Source of the DNA: Pseudorhizobium pelagicum
Lineage (GTDB): Bacteria > Pseudomonadota > Alphaproteobacteria > Rhizobiales > Rhizobiaceae
Direction: 5' to 3'
Assembly: GCA_000722615.1 (NCBI GenBank)
Contig: JOKI01000032.1
Span: 1 to 42,050 of the forward strand
Length of the DNA: 42,050 nt
The notes beneath the pieces are model-generated. The model was not told where the DNA came from and did no database searches. It saw only the letters and a program-made list of their open reading frames with translations. Positions 9,625-18,300 of this stretch are shown here, piece by piece. Within the stretch, counting starts at the first letter, position 1; the number at the start of each line of letters is the position of its first letter. A program made the translations under genes and the position numbers.

Positions 9625-11135
9625 TGCGCCCAGCCAATGCCGAGCTCGGCCCAGAGCCGGTCAACGGTCGAACAAACCTCCGGCGTCATCTGAAGCACTC
9701 TCCCCCACTCCCGGTCGGTTTCCGGGCCAAGCTTGTTGGTCGCGTCAAGACCAAGCTTGCCGCCCAATCCCGCTTTCGGCGAGGCAAAATCCAGGTAGTC
9801 TATGGGTGTTCCGGTGAGGGTCACCATGTCGCGCGAGGCGTCGAAACGCGTCGACAAAGCCCAGACAACATCGCTCCAATTGCGAATATCGACGTCCGGA
9901 TCGACGACGATAATCAGTTTTGTATAGCTGAATTGCGGCAGCATCGACCACAGCCCCAGCATGACACGCCGGGCCTGGCCCGGATAACGCTTGTCAATCG
10001 CGACGACAATGGCACGATAGGAACAGGCTTCGGGTGGCAGCCACAGATCGACGATCTCGGGAAACTGGCGCTTTGCCAGCGGCACGAACAGATCGTTCAT
10101 CGCCTCTCCCAGAACCGACGGTTCGTCGGGTGGACGGCCGGTGTAGGTCGACAGATAGATCGGGCTCCGGCGCATGGTCATGGCACTGAGCGTCATCACC
10201 GGAAACGGCTCGACGGAATTGTAGTATCCGGTGTGATCGCCATAGGGGCCTTCGGGGGCGTTCTCAGAAGCCGACACGGTCCCTTCAAGCACAATTTCGG
10301 CGGTTGCCGGGATGTCGAGAGGCTGGGTCAGCGCGCGAACGACACGACTTCGCCTTCGCCGCAAGACACCCGCGACGGCAAGCTCGCTCATTGTCTCCGG
10401 CAGTGGCATGACCGCAGACAGGATCGTCTGAGGATCGGCACCGATGACGATGGCGATCGGCATGTCTTTACCCAGCGCCTGCCACTGGCGATGGTGCCGG
10501 GCCGCACCTCTATGGGCAAGCCAGCGTGTGATCAGGCGATCACGACCAAGGACCTGCAGCCGATAGACCCGGACATTCACGTCGTTGGAATCGACGGGCG
10601 AACAGGTAATGACCAAAGGCCATGTCACGAGGGGTGCCGGCTCCCCGGGCCAGCACCACTGGATCGGCAACCGAGCAAGATCGATGGCCTCGCCTCGCAG
10701 GACGACGTCCTGGCACGGCGCCCGCGACACACGCCGACATCCCAGCGACAGTGCAGCCTGCAGCAGGGGCAATTGCCTCATTGCATCGCCCAAAGACGCG
10801 GGCGGCCTCGGCTCCTTTAGATCGGCAAGGAGGTTGGCAAGGCCGCCGATCTGTCCGGACCCGATGCCAAAACCCAATTCTATGCGCGCGCGCGTGCCCA
10901 AGAGGTTCGTGACTAGCGGCATGCCGGCAGCCGACCCGTCGGGAGCGACCGGATGTTCAAAAAGCAGTGCCGGCCCGCCCTGCTCGATCACCCGTCGATG
11001 AACCTCGGTAATCTCGTGCACCAGGCTGACGGGGCGTTTGATGCGGACAAGTTGGCCCCTCTGTTCGAGTTCGTGAAGAAAGGCTTGAAGGCCCCCGTAG
11101 CGACGAGGCGGTACTTTGTCGGTCATGGTTTGCAT
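9621..11135 (-). CDS. ubiD: UbiD-type 4-hydroxy-3-polyprenylbenzoate decarboxylase
   Basis: UbiD removes the carboxyl group of the prenylated hydroxybenzoate ring in ubiquinone synthesis using prenyl-FMN. The 504-residue protein shows the family plan: GGLQAFLHELEQRGQLVRI at the N-terminus, the prenyl-FMN region with ENAPEGPYGDHTGYY, and a C-terminal domain ending in the SPKAGLGGKLGLDATNK segment. ATG 11135 is used; ATG 11126 is an alternative. A longer TTG start at 11174 would overlap the regulatory dyad and is unlikely. It is divergent from ubiT with only about 100 nt between them, and ubiX follows with an ATGA overlap. Confidence 0.92.
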   Translation of the reverse strand: MQTMTDKVPPRRYGGLQAFLHELEQRGQLVRIKRPVSLVHEITEVHRRVIEQGGPALLFEHPVAPDGSAAGMPLVTNLLGTRARIELGFGIGSGQIGGLANLLADLKEPRPPASLGDAMRQLPLLQAALSLGCRRVSRAPCQDVVLRGEAIDLARLPIQWCWPGEPAPLVTWPLVITCSPVDSNDVNVRVYRLQVLGRDRLITRWLAHRGAARHHRQWQALGKDMPIAIVIGADPQTILSAVMPLPETMSELAVAGVLRRRRSRVVRALTQPLDIPATAEIVLEGTVSASENAPEGPYGDHTGYYNSVEPFPVMTLSAMTMRRSPIYLSTYTGRPPDEPSVLGEAMNDLFVPLAKRQFPEIVDLWLPPEACSYRAIVVAIDKRYPGQARRVMLGLWSMLPQFSYTKLIIVVDPDVDIRNWSDVVWALSTRFDASRDMVTLTGTPIDYLDFASPKAGLGGKLGLDATNKLGPETDREWGRVLQMTPEVCSTVDRLWAELGIGWAQ

Positions 11136-11160
11136 ATGGCGGCCGAGATCGCCCGCGTCT

Positions 11161-11174
11161 TTGCGCTGGCGCAA
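11161..11174. promoter_or_regulatory. NnrR-like palindrome between ubiDX and ubiTUV
   Basis: TTGCG-CTGG-CGCAA is a perfect 5-4-5 dyad with the TTGCG half-site on both strands. It is centred about 33 nt before the ubiD ATG and 65 nt before the ubiT ATG. The half-site matches the reported Rhodobacter NnrR motif TTGCG-N4-CACAA. One regulator here could serve both directions and tie anaerobic ubiquinone synthesis to NO or low oxygen. Confidence 0.6.
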
Positions 11175-11232
11175 TCAGCATCGGTGTTGACGCGACTAGT
11201 CTCCACATCCCGATACCGATGAAAACACCAGA

Positions 11233-11727
11233 ATGCGATTGACATCCCTGCTCGCCATGCCGCTCGGCGCCTTGCCGATCATCCCGGTACAACACGTCGC
11301 ACGACGCCTGTTCCAGCGCCTGCTTGAAGCCCATCCCGACCTGTTTGATCGCCTGGGCGAGTACCGCGGTTGCCGGTTCTCGTTCACGCCAACGGACCTG
11401 CCCCTCATCTTCCTTGTCGAACCGGGAGGCCCAACCCTGTCGCTCAAACGCAAGCGTGCTGTCGTCTCTGCGGATGCCGGTGTCGAGGCTCCTCTCGTCA
11501 TGCTGCTGGCGCTGCTGGAGGGCCGTTGCGATGCAGATGCACTGTTTTTTTCCCGCGATCTTCAGGTCTCGGGCGATATGGAAGCAATCCTCGCCCTGCG
11601 CAACGCGCTCGATGACTGCGACATCGACCTGCCCAGGGATCTCTCGCAGCTCGGTGGCCCGCTGGCTCCACTGTGTGCAAAATTCGCGACCGAAGTTCGG
11701 CGCAGGGCCCTGAAGGAGATGGCTTGA
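11233..11727 (+). CDS. ubiT: UbiT, SCP2-domain lipid carrier for anaerobic ubiquinone synthesis
   Basis: UbiT is an SCP2-type protein that binds isoprenoid quinone intermediates, replacing UbiJ in the oxygen-independent pathway. The 164-residue product has a short hydrophobic start (LLAMPLGALPIIPVQH), then an SCP2-like domain (RFSFTPTDLPLIFLVEPGG, ADALFFSRDLQVSGDMEAI). The identity is supported by its place directly before ubiU: its TGA is followed at once by the ubiU ATG. No strong Shine-Dalgarno is seen; ATG 11257 is a possible alternative start. Confidence 0.88.
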   Translation: MRLTSLLAMPLGALPIIPVQHVARRLFQRLLEAHPDLFDRLGEYRGCRFSFTPTDLPLIFLVEPGGPTLSLKRKRAVVSADAGVEAPLVMLLALLEGRCDADALFFSRDLQVSGDMEAILALRNALDDCDIDLPRDLSQLGGPLAPLCAKFATEVRRRALKEMA

Positions 11728-12705
11728 ATGGAACTTATATGTCCTGCCGGTACGCCGGCCGCATTTCGACAGGCCGTCGATGCTGGCGCCGACGCCGTCT
11801 ATTGCGGCTTTCGCGACGAGACAAATGCACGCAATTTCCCCGGCCTCAACTTTAGCCGCGAGGAATTGCGGGAGGCAATCGCGTATGGGAGACGCAACGA
11901 TTACCAGACGTTCGTAGCGCTCAATACGTTCATGCGCGCCGGCGACGAGGAGATATGGTACCGCGCCGCATCCGACGCGGTTAACCTTGGTGCCGATGCC
12001 CTGATCCTCGCCGATTTCGGCCTGATGGCGCATGTCAGAGAGCGCTATCCCGAGCAGAGGCTGCATGTCTCGGTACAAGCCTCTGCTTCCAATCCGGAAG
12101 CCATCAATTTTCTGGTCGAGGCCTTCGAGGCCAAACGGGTCGTGCTGCCACGCACCCTGACCATTGCCGATATCGCCCGGATCAAACGCAAGGTCTCGTG
12201 CGAAATCGAGATCTTTGTCTTCGGTGGGCTGTGTGTAATGGCGGAAGGACGGTGTTCGCTTTCGTCCTACGCGACAGGCAAATCACCAAACATGAACGGG
12301 GTTTGTTCTCCAGCCAGTCACGTGCGCTACCGCAAGGAGGGGACACTGATGTTGTCTGAGCTCGGAGAGTTCACCATCAACAAGTTTGGCCCTGGTGAAG
12401 CCGCCGGCTATCCGACCCTCTGCAAGGGTCGCTTCGACATCGGAGACGCCAGCGGCTACGCCTTCGAAGACCCGATCTCACTCGATGTGATGGGAGAGAT
12501 CGAAGCCTTGAAGGCAGCTGGCGTTTCCGCTCTGAAAATCGAGGGACGACAGCGCGGCAAGGCCTATGTGGCAGAGGTCGTCTCAACGCTTCGAGAGGCG
12601 CTTTCCACCGAACCGGCGGCACGCGGTCCGCTCCTGGCGCGCCTGAAGGCCATGAGCGAAGGACAAAGGACGACAGCCGGCGCCTACGAGAAGCGGTGGA
12701 GATGA
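11728..12705 (+). CDS. ubiU: UbiU, U32-family [4Fe-4S] subunit of the anaerobic hydroxylase
   Basis: UbiU and UbiV form a heterodimer needed for hydroxylation of the ubiquinone ring without oxygen; prephenate has been proposed as the oxygen donor. The 325-residue protein starts MELICPAGTPAAFRQAVDAG and keeps the U32 fold. Cysteines at 169, 176, 193 and 232 sit in GGLCVMAEGRCSLSS, NGVCSPASH and TLCKGRF, the spacing of the E. coli UbiU cluster ligands as I recall them. It is coupled to ubiV by an ATGA overlap. It was formerly called a collagenase-like peptidase (YhbU), which would be a misleading label here. Confidence 0.93.
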   Translation: MELICPAGTPAAFRQAVDAGADAVYCGFRDETNARNFPGLNFSREELREAIAYGRRNDYQTFVALNTFMRAGDEEIWYRAASDAVNLGADALILADFGLMAHVRERYPEQRLHVSVQASASNPEAINFLVEAFEAKRVVLPRTLTIADIARIKRKVSCEIEIFVFGGLCVMAEGRCSLSSYATGKSPNMNGVCSPASHVRYRKEGTLMLSELGEFTINKFGPGEAAGYPTLCKGRFDIGDASGYAFEDPISLDVMGEIEALKAAGVSALKIEGRQRGKAYVAEVVSTLREALSTEPAARGPLLARLKAMSEGQRTTAGAYEKRWR

Positions 12706-13625
12706 CGATGACCGATTTGACGATGGGGCCGATCTACTATCTATGGGACGGGCCCAAATGGCGCGACTTCTATCTCCGTATCGCCGACGAGGCGCCGGTG
12801 GATCGCGTCGTGCTCGGCGAGACCGTCTGCTCAAAACGGCAGCATTTCATCGAGCCACACCTGGTTGAGGTCGTGGAACGACTGGAGCGCGCCGGCAAGA
12901 CGGTGGTCTTTTCCTCCCTCGCGCTGGTGACATTGGAGCGCGAAAGTCGCATCATACGAGACCTCATTGACAACTCGGATCACCAAATCGAGGTGAATGA
13001 TCTCTCCGCGATTGGCCTCATCAAGGGGCGCAGGCATCTGATCGGTCCACTCGTCAACGTTTACAACAGCGCCACGGCACGGCTGCTTGCGCAAAGGGGA
13101 GCGGAGCGCATCTGCCTGCCGCCGGAATTGCCATTCACTTCGGTGTCGCAGATCGCGGCAGACGGGACCCCTGTGACCCTGGAGGTCTTTGGCTTCGGGC
13201 GAATTCCCTTGGCCATCTCTGCCCGTTGCGCCCATGCACGGTCGAAGGGAAAGACGAAGGACAATTGCCAGTTCGTCTGTGGCGAGGAGCCCGATGGCCT
13301 ATCGCTAAAGACCCTCGAGCGGCAGTCCTTTCTGGTCTTGAATGGAGTGCAGACCATGTCGCACACCTGTCAGGCTCTCTTGCTTGAGCTGGAGGAGATC
13401 CGCAATGCGGGCATCAGGTCTTTGCGCCTCTCCCCCCAGGACTGCGACATGGTCGGTGTTGCGAAGATCTTTCGCGAGGCCCTGGACGGGCTCATCGATC
13501 CCCAATCTGCTCTCCATCAGCTGGGTGCCATCTATCCGATGGTGCCATTCTCCAACGGCTTTCACCATGCCAAAGAAGGCGCGGCCTGGATTGCGAGAGC
13601 AAAAAGCGCAGCGTCCGCTCGATAA
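12702..13625 (+). CDS. ubiV: UbiV, U32-family [4Fe-4S] partner of UbiU
   Basis: This 307-residue protein is the partner of UbiU in oxygen-independent ring hydroxylation. The likely cluster ligands are C43 (GETVCSKRQH) and C176, C189 and C193 in the segment from SARCAHARSK to DNCQFVCGEE. The C-X12-C-X3-C pattern is that of UbiV. ATG 12702 is chosen for the ATGA overlap with the ubiU stop; a GTG two codons earlier and an ATG two codons later are possible. It is the last gene of ubiTUV and converges on nnrS. Confidence 0.92.
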   Translation: MTMTDLTMGPIYYLWDGPKWRDFYLRIADEAPVDRVVLGETVCSKRQHFIEPHLVEVVERLERAGKTVVFSSLALVTLERESRIIRDLIDNSDHQIEVNDLSAIGLIKGRRHLIGPLVNVYNSATARLLAQRGAERICLPPELPFTSVSQIAADGTPVTLEVFGFGRIPLAISARCAHARSKGKTKDNCQFVCGEEPDGLSLKTLERQSFLVLNGVQTMSHTCQALLLELEEIRNAGIRSLRLSPQDCDMVGVAKIFREALDGLIDPQSALHQLGAIYPMVPFSNGFHHAKEGAAWIARAKSAASAR

Positions 13626-13766
13626 CCTCCATGGAAGAGCTGGAACGACGTGGCTGCCGACGCACGGAATGACTATGGCAAAGCGGCAGCCATCCGAGCC
13701 GATTGCGCCTGAACTGGGTGCGTCGAGCACCGTCGCCCTGCGGCGATCAAGCCGACGCCGACGCGG

Positions 13767-14996
13767 CTATGGCGTCGCGCCAAATCGGGCACTTAACACG
13801 GGACGCGGAACCTCGCCGCACAGGGCGTGGCGGAAGTTCCATAGGAACAGCACCCACCCTGTTATCCATAGCACTGCGGCGAGGTAAAGCATGAATGGCC
13901 CACCCCAAGAGCCGCCGACAGACGCCCATAGCCGAACCGCTGCCGCGAGAAACACGAGCGCGAAGGCCAATGCCAGCACCGGCGACAAGACCAATCTTGA
14001 GCCCTGCCGTGTCATTGCAGCCCGTCCCATGATGGCAATCAACATCGTCCCCATGGCCCCCATCGTCAATGCATGCAGGGCAGTCATCGTGCTCACATGA
14101 CTGACCGACAACAAGGAGAACCCGACCAGCACGAGACCAAAGGACAACCAAAGCCAAGCCAGATGCAGTAGAAAGAGTGCGGGGTAGCGAAGGGTTTTCC
14201 AGCTGCGCCATCGCAGCATGCAGGAAAATTGCGCTAAACCCGATAGAACTGCCAATGATGCAGCGACCGCATCTTTTTCAAACAGCATCGAAACGATCGC
14301 GACGATTAGCGCAGAAACAGCACCTTGCGATACCCAGCGGGTATCCGCGACAAAAGGTAGAGACTGGCTATGCTCGCCCCAATGGCGGCTGAAAGCCAAA
14401 ATTGCGCGACCGCCGACAAGGCTGATGAGGAGCGCATAAAACAGCGGCATTGCGCGCATATGCGTCGCTTCGTAGGCTGACGCGGGTCCAGAGCTTGAAA
14501 GCAGCTCAAACGCTGCAAGGATGAAGGGCGAGACCGCGAGTGGCAGTCTCCGCCAGGCCTTTGCCCTGGCGGCTTGTTGCGAAAGGAAGCTTCCCAGGGC
14601 AAGGAAGAAACAGCTTGTCGCGGCCAAAGTGACGGGCGAATGCGGCGCGCTCATAAAAGCGATCCGCCCGACGATCCACAGTGCAACCAGCAGGCGGGTT
14701 GTTCGGGGGGAGACCGCTCCATCATGCGTCCAGGCGGGAAGAGCCGTCAGCAGGTAACCGCCCACTGCCGCCCCGCCCATGCCAAACAGCATTTCATGCC
14801 GATGCCAAGACAGCGGCTCTGGGCCAAGTCCCGGCGGAGCAAGCCAGGCCAATGGTACAATCGCGGCCCATAACCCCGCCAGCAAGAAGAAGGGCCGATG
14901 GGGCGCCAGCCACAACGGGTGGTGCTTGCGCCAGACCTGCAGCATCAACCGGCGTTGGCCATCTGCGAGGTCCACCAACTCCGGTCGGCACGTCAT
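13767..14996 (-). CDS. nnrS: NnrS-family haem-copper membrane protein (copy 1)
   Basis: NnrS proteins are 12-helix membrane proteins, reported to carry haem and copper, that ease NO stress and are controlled by NnrR in Rhodobacter. The 409-residue product starts at ATG 14996. It has the family His motifs HRHEMLFGMGGAAVGGYLL near helix 2 and HALTMGAMGTMLIAIMGR in the later half, with many hydrophobic helices between. It shares the HEMLFG and HxLTxG motifs with the second nnrS at 40.8-42.0 kb but is otherwise diverged. No TTG-N8-CAA dyad was seen upstream. Confidence 0.88.
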   Translation of the reverse strand: MTCRPELVDLADGQRRLMLQVWRKHHPLWLAPHRPFFLLAGLWAAIVPLAWLAPPGLGPEPLSWHRHEMLFGMGGAAVGGYLLTALPAWTHDGAVSPRTTRLLVALWIVGRIAFMSAPHSPVTLAATSCFFLALGSFLSQQAARAKAWRRLPLAVSPFILAAFELLSSSGPASAYEATHMRAMPLFYALLISLVGGRAILAFSRHWGEHSQSLPFVADTRWVSQGAVSALIVAIVSMLFEKDAVAASLAVLSGLAQFSCMLRWRSWKTLRYPALFLLHLAWLWLSFGLVLVGFSLLSVSHVSTMTALHALTMGAMGTMLIAIMGRAAMTRQGSRLVLSPVLALAFALVFLAAAVRLWASVGGSWGGPFMLYLAAVLWITGWVLFLWNFRHALCGEVPRPVLSARFGATP

Positions 14997-15784
14997 TTTT
15001 GCCCCCGCCCAGCCGTTCCACCTTCTGCCCAAGCGGAAGCGGGAATACCGCGCCGCGGCCGGGGTTGCAGTCGCATGTGACGAGATGATCGAAGACACTC
15101 AGATTCGTCGGTCCTGGCGCGACAGGCGGATCGCTCACCTGCCTTGAGCTCGGCGAGCAGTGCATCCGGCAAAGGCACGGCGCGCGGCACCGCGCCGTGA
15201 ATTGGGATGTGCCGGACACGACAGAGATCGGCTCCTCTATGGCGAAACAGACAGGCTATGGGGTGCAGAACTGCTGGAGTTGACGCCATGGTACTGCAAG
15301 GGGAAATTGCCGGCATGACGAGCCCTTCAAAGGCGGAGTGGTTCGATCTTCATGCCGCTTATGCCGATAAGGGGGCCACGGTATTTGTGCTATGGCAAAG
15401 AAATGCCTCTTCGGGCAGCAGGGCGGCTGGAGCTTGATGTCATCGACGATCTCTCCAGAACTATGGGCTGCGTCCAGCGTGCCCCCGCTGCCTTGACGAG
15501 AGGCTGCTGGTTGGCGAACAATATTGCACGCAACATTTGCACCGCCAGTTTCAGTCCTCAGTGTCGTTTCCTGCTGATGCGATGCGGAGGCGTTGAGAGA
15601 TGTCGCCAGGTCGCGTCAACCGTGGTCAACCGACCTTCGCCGCGCCACCTCCTACTGCAGGTCTGGTTCAGGCACCGGCTTCACGTCCCGTTTCAAACGG
15701 TGCGCGGGCCGGCTTCGTCGCCTCACCAGACATCTGGCATCGCCATCGGTCGGAGTGACGGGCCGACGGTGGCGGCAGTGTCCT
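14997..15784. other. Gap of about 790 nt with no recognised gene
   Basis: Open frames here have no recognised domain. One plus-strand frame (from ATG 15288, containing SKAEWFDLHAAYADKGATVFVLW) looks somewhat protein-like and may be a remnant, but I cannot name it. The nnrS promoter should lie at the left end, reading leftward. The rest looks like decayed sequence. Confidence 0.4.
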
Positions 15785-16045
15785 TCAGATCTTGTGACGA
15801 ACGGTGGAGACCGTCTCTCTCCGCACGACATCTTCCGCGTCAACTACCGCGCGCCAGAGACGATTGCCGATCCGTAGGCTAATGCGATACGATCCCGCAT
15901 CCTCACCCTCGCCGCGTTCGATGGTACTGGCGACGAGCTTTCGCTGTTGGAAGTCACGAAGGCTTTCGAGCGAGAGGTTGAACTTTTCGGCAATCTCAGC
16001 TGATTCCAGAAAAATGTCGCCGTTTTGATCGCGCTCTATATTCAT
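15785..16045 (-). CDS. Small DUF6522-like protein
   Basis: The 86-residue product starts at ATG 16045, ten bases after a strong GGAGGA site. It reads as a small mixed alpha/beta protein: NGDIFLESAEIAEKFNLSLESL, a basic QQRKLVAS turn, GEDAGSYRISLRIGNRLWR, and a final VDAEDVVRRE. The pattern matches small rhizobial proteins I associate with DUF6522, often found near denitrification genes; that link is from memory and unverified. It has no Cys and no membrane segment, so it is likely cytosolic. It follows hemN by 61 nt on the same strand and is probably co-transcribed with it. Confidence 0.65.
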   Translation of the reverse strand: MNIERDQNGDIFLESAEIAEKFNLSLESLRDFQQRKLVASTIERGEGEDAGSYRISLRIGNRLWRAVVDAEDVVRRETVSTVRHKI

Positions 16046-16106
16046 CGGCTGTTCCTCCATTGATTTGCGTATGGTATCTGCCGAGGCTCAACCAGCGTTC
16101 GGTCCG

Positions 16107-17459
16107 TTAGGCGGCGGTGCTATAGGTCCTCGCGGAACCGGCAAGGTAGGCGTCGAAGGCGGCTGCAACGGCTCGAACCACGAAACGATGTTGGTGATCG
16201 ACCCATACGACCGCGTCGATGCGGCGAACCAGGCCATCGCGCTCCAGAGCTTCCAATGCATTGTTCCCCGTCAACAGATACTCGGGGTCAAAACCATGCG
16301 CTGCACTCAGCGCCCCGATGTCGGCTTTGAAATCGCACATCAGCCGTTCTATGACATCGGCTCGCAGGCGATCTTCAGTAGTTAGACCATAGGTCTTGGA
16401 GGTCGGCAGTTCTCCGGCAGCAACCCGGTTGGCATAAAGGCCAGGCGGTACTTCGTTTTGATGATAGCCTTGCCCCAGCTTGCCGATTGCCGACGCTCCC
16501 AGACCGATAAGCGTTTCGCAGGTATCCGTCGTATAACCCTGGAAATTGCGGTGCAGGTGACCCTCACGCTGGGCGATAGCCAGTTCGTCCTCAGGCAGCG
16601 CGAAATGGTCGAGACCAATCCGCTGATAGCCTGCCGCAACAAGTCTCTGTGCTATGGCCTCAGCCTGGGCATGACGTTCTCGCGCATTTGGGAGCGCGGC
16701 CTCGTTGATCAGCCTCTGGTGCTTCTTGAAGCTCGGGATGTGAGCATAGCCAAAGACCGAGAAGCGATCTGGACCCATCGCCACAGCTGTTTCGACTGTC
16801 TCGATGCACGACTCGACCGTCTGATATGGCAGGCCGTAGATCAGATCGAAGTTGATGGCGTTGACACCGTTCTGGCGCAGTCCAGTAACGCACTCCGAGG
16901 TCGTTTCCGCGGATTGAATGCGGTTGATCGCCTTTTGCACCTTCGGGTCGAAGCTCTGGACACCAAGGCTTGCTCGGGTCACCCCAGATCGGCCAAGGGC
17001 GTCCATCATCTCTGGCTGCAGCCGGCGCGGATCGATCTCGACTGCGGTATTGACCCGGCTTGCGAACCCGAGCGTGCTGCGCAGAGCGTCCATCAAGGTG
17101 ATAAACTCCCGGGGTTCAATGATTGTCGGGGTTCCACCGCCAAAGTGGATTTCGCCGACATTGAAGTCACCGCCCCTCTCCTTTGCAATCAGGTCAACCT
17201 CCCGATGCAGCATCTCCAGATAGTCTAGGATCGGTTTGTCCTTCTCGGTGATCGTGGTGTGGCATCCGCAGTACCAGCACATGGACCGGCAAAAAGGGAT
17301 GTGGAGATAGAGCGAAGTCGTCTGGGTCGCCGGGATCGACCGAAGCCATCGGCCGTAGGTCCCGGGAATTATCTCAGGACTAAAATGCGGGGCCGTCGGG
17401 TAACTCGTGTAGCGAGGCAGACGCGCCTCCCCGTACTTCTCTATCACTGACTGTTCCAT
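16107..17459 (-). CDS. hemN: HemN, oxygen-independent coproporphyrinogen III dehydrogenase
   Basis: HemN is a radical SAM enzyme that converts coproporphyrinogen III to protoporphyrinogen IX without oxygen. The 450-residue product starts at ATG 17459 (MEQSVIEKYGEARLPRYTSY) and has C57-X3-C61-X2-C64 in PFCRSMCWYCGCHT; the extra Cys at 66 is also seen in true HemN. FGGGTPTI and the SLGVQSFDPKVQKAINR segment are conserved too. This supplies haem for the cytochromes of the island during anaerobic growth. An NnrR-like site lies about 65 nt before the start. Confidence 0.96.
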   Translation of the reverse strand: MEQSVIEKYGEARLPRYTSYPTAPHFSPEIIPGTYGRWLRSIPATQTTSLYLHIPFCRSMCWYCGCHTTITEKDKPILDYLEMLHREVDLIAKERGGDFNVGEIHFGGGTPTIIEPREFITLMDALRSTLGFASRVNTAVEIDPRRLQPEMMDALGRSGVTRASLGVQSFDPKVQKAINRIQSAETTSECVTGLRQNGVNAINFDLIYGLPYQTVESCIETVETAVAMGPDRFSVFGYAHIPSFKKHQRLINEAALPNARERHAQAEAIAQRLVAAGYQRIGLDHFALPEDELAIAQREGHLHRNFQGYTTDTCETLIGLGASAIGKLGQGYHQNEVPPGLYANRVAAGELPTSKTYGLTTEDRLRADVIERLMCDFKADIGALSAAHGFDPEYLLTGNNALEALERDGLVRRIDAVVWVDHQHRFVVRAVAAAFDAYLAGSARTYSTAA

Positions 17460-17517
17460 TCCCACGACCCTTTCATGCAACACCGGCATACGCTAGCGGC
17501 CGACCCAGTTTCTCTCT

Positions 17518-17531
17518 TTGCGCAATGTCAA
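17518..17531 (-). promoter_or_regulatory. NnrR-like site upstream of hemN
   Basis: TTGCG-CAAT-GTCAA on the plus strand (TTGAC-ATTG-CGCAA on the minus strand) is centred about 65 nt before the hemN ATG. It combines the TTGCG half-site seen at ubi and nor with an FNR-like TTGAC half. Control of hemN by FNR or NnrR-family proteins is well known in denitrifiers. Confidence 0.6.
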
Positions 17532-17916
17532 GTTCACTGAAGAGGACAACGGCTTTGGCTGGACCTCGTGATGGAACACACCGCTGCAGAGCAGGTCCGC
17601 CTCAGGTCCCGGGCTGCAGGTGGTGACACAGGCCCGCACTGTTTTCCGAGCATGAGTAGATCTTCCGTTTTCTCAGCCCGCGACATAGGCTCTCCTGCCA
17701 CGGGATCGCGCCTTCTTGATCCAAACAAGGAGAGACAACCATCGGGACGCTCACCGGAAGCTGAGCGCATGGCGCTTGAACGGCAAACGACGACACATCA
17801 AGGCGTAAGACATTGTTCGTCGTGCGGGGTGCGTCAATCACAACCATTTAAGTTGGGTGGTTTTCGCGTTAGCGTTCAGGAAACCGGTCAAAAACCGGTT
17901 CGAAAAGGAAACTAGC
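17532..17916. other. Gap between hemN and DUF983 gene, with a small dyad
   Basis: No convincing gene is seen. At 17882-17900 the dyad AACCGGT-CAAAA-ACCGGTT lies 16 nt before the DUF983 start, over the likely leader. It could be an operator or a 5' hairpin near the ribosome site (GAAAAGGAAAC). The open frames across the rest lack family resemblance. Confidence 0.4.
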
Positions 17917-18300
17917 ATGACAGTCTGGCCTCCCCTTCCCCCTATGCATACGGGCCTCCGCGGACGATGCCCTCGCTGCGGCCAGGGTCATATTTTCCAG
18001 GGTTTTTTGACGATTCGAGCCGCCTGCGAAGTCTGTGACCTCGACTATTCCTTTGCTGAACCTGCAGATGGGCCGGCCTTCTTCGTGATGACTTTCGCGT
18101 GTGTTCCCAGCGTTCTTCTCGCCGTGTGGCTGGAGGTTCAGTTCCAACCCGCATGGTGGCTGCATCTGCTGATATCGCTACCCGTCATTCTGATCACCTG
18201 CATCCCCCCGCTGCGCCCCCTGAAGGGCTGGCTTGTCTCAAGCCAGAACTATCATAAGGCTGAGGAAGGAAAATGGGACCGGTCACCGCCGCACGGCTAA
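17917..18300 (+). CDS. DUF983 zinc-ribbon membrane protein
   Basis: The 127-residue protein starts at ATG 17917. It has an N-terminal zinc ribbon, C18-X2-C21 in GRCPRCGQGHIF and C37-X2-C40 in CEVCDLDYSF, followed by two hydrophobic helices (about residues 49-70 and 78-95) and a short polar tail. This is the DUF983 plan, common in alphaproteobacteria and often near oxidase or respiration genes; the role is unknown. It is divergent from hemN and convergent with the MetE-like gene. The DGPAFFVM segment at the first helix is typical of the family. Confidence 0.82.
   Translation: MTVWPPLPPMHTGLRGRCPRCGQGHIFQGFLTIRAACEVCDLDYSFAEPADGPAFFVMTFACVPSVLLAVWLEVQFQPAWWLHLLISLPVILITCIPPLRPLKGWLVSSQNYHKAEEGKWDRSPPHG

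Noticed and set aside
9618..10820. Open frame of 400 codons opposite ubiD
   Set aside because: Fully antisense to ubiD, with low-complexity His/Arg/Gln-rich sequence and no ribosome site.
10957..12078. Open frame of 373 codons opposite ubiT and ubiU
   Set aside because: It overlaps three real genes with conserved cysteine motifs on the other strand and resembles no family.
15207..15437. Plus-strand frame of 76 codons containing AEWFDLHAAYADKGATVFVLW
   Set aside because: Somewhat protein-like but no family, no clear start and low-quality end; mentioned only in the gap entry.
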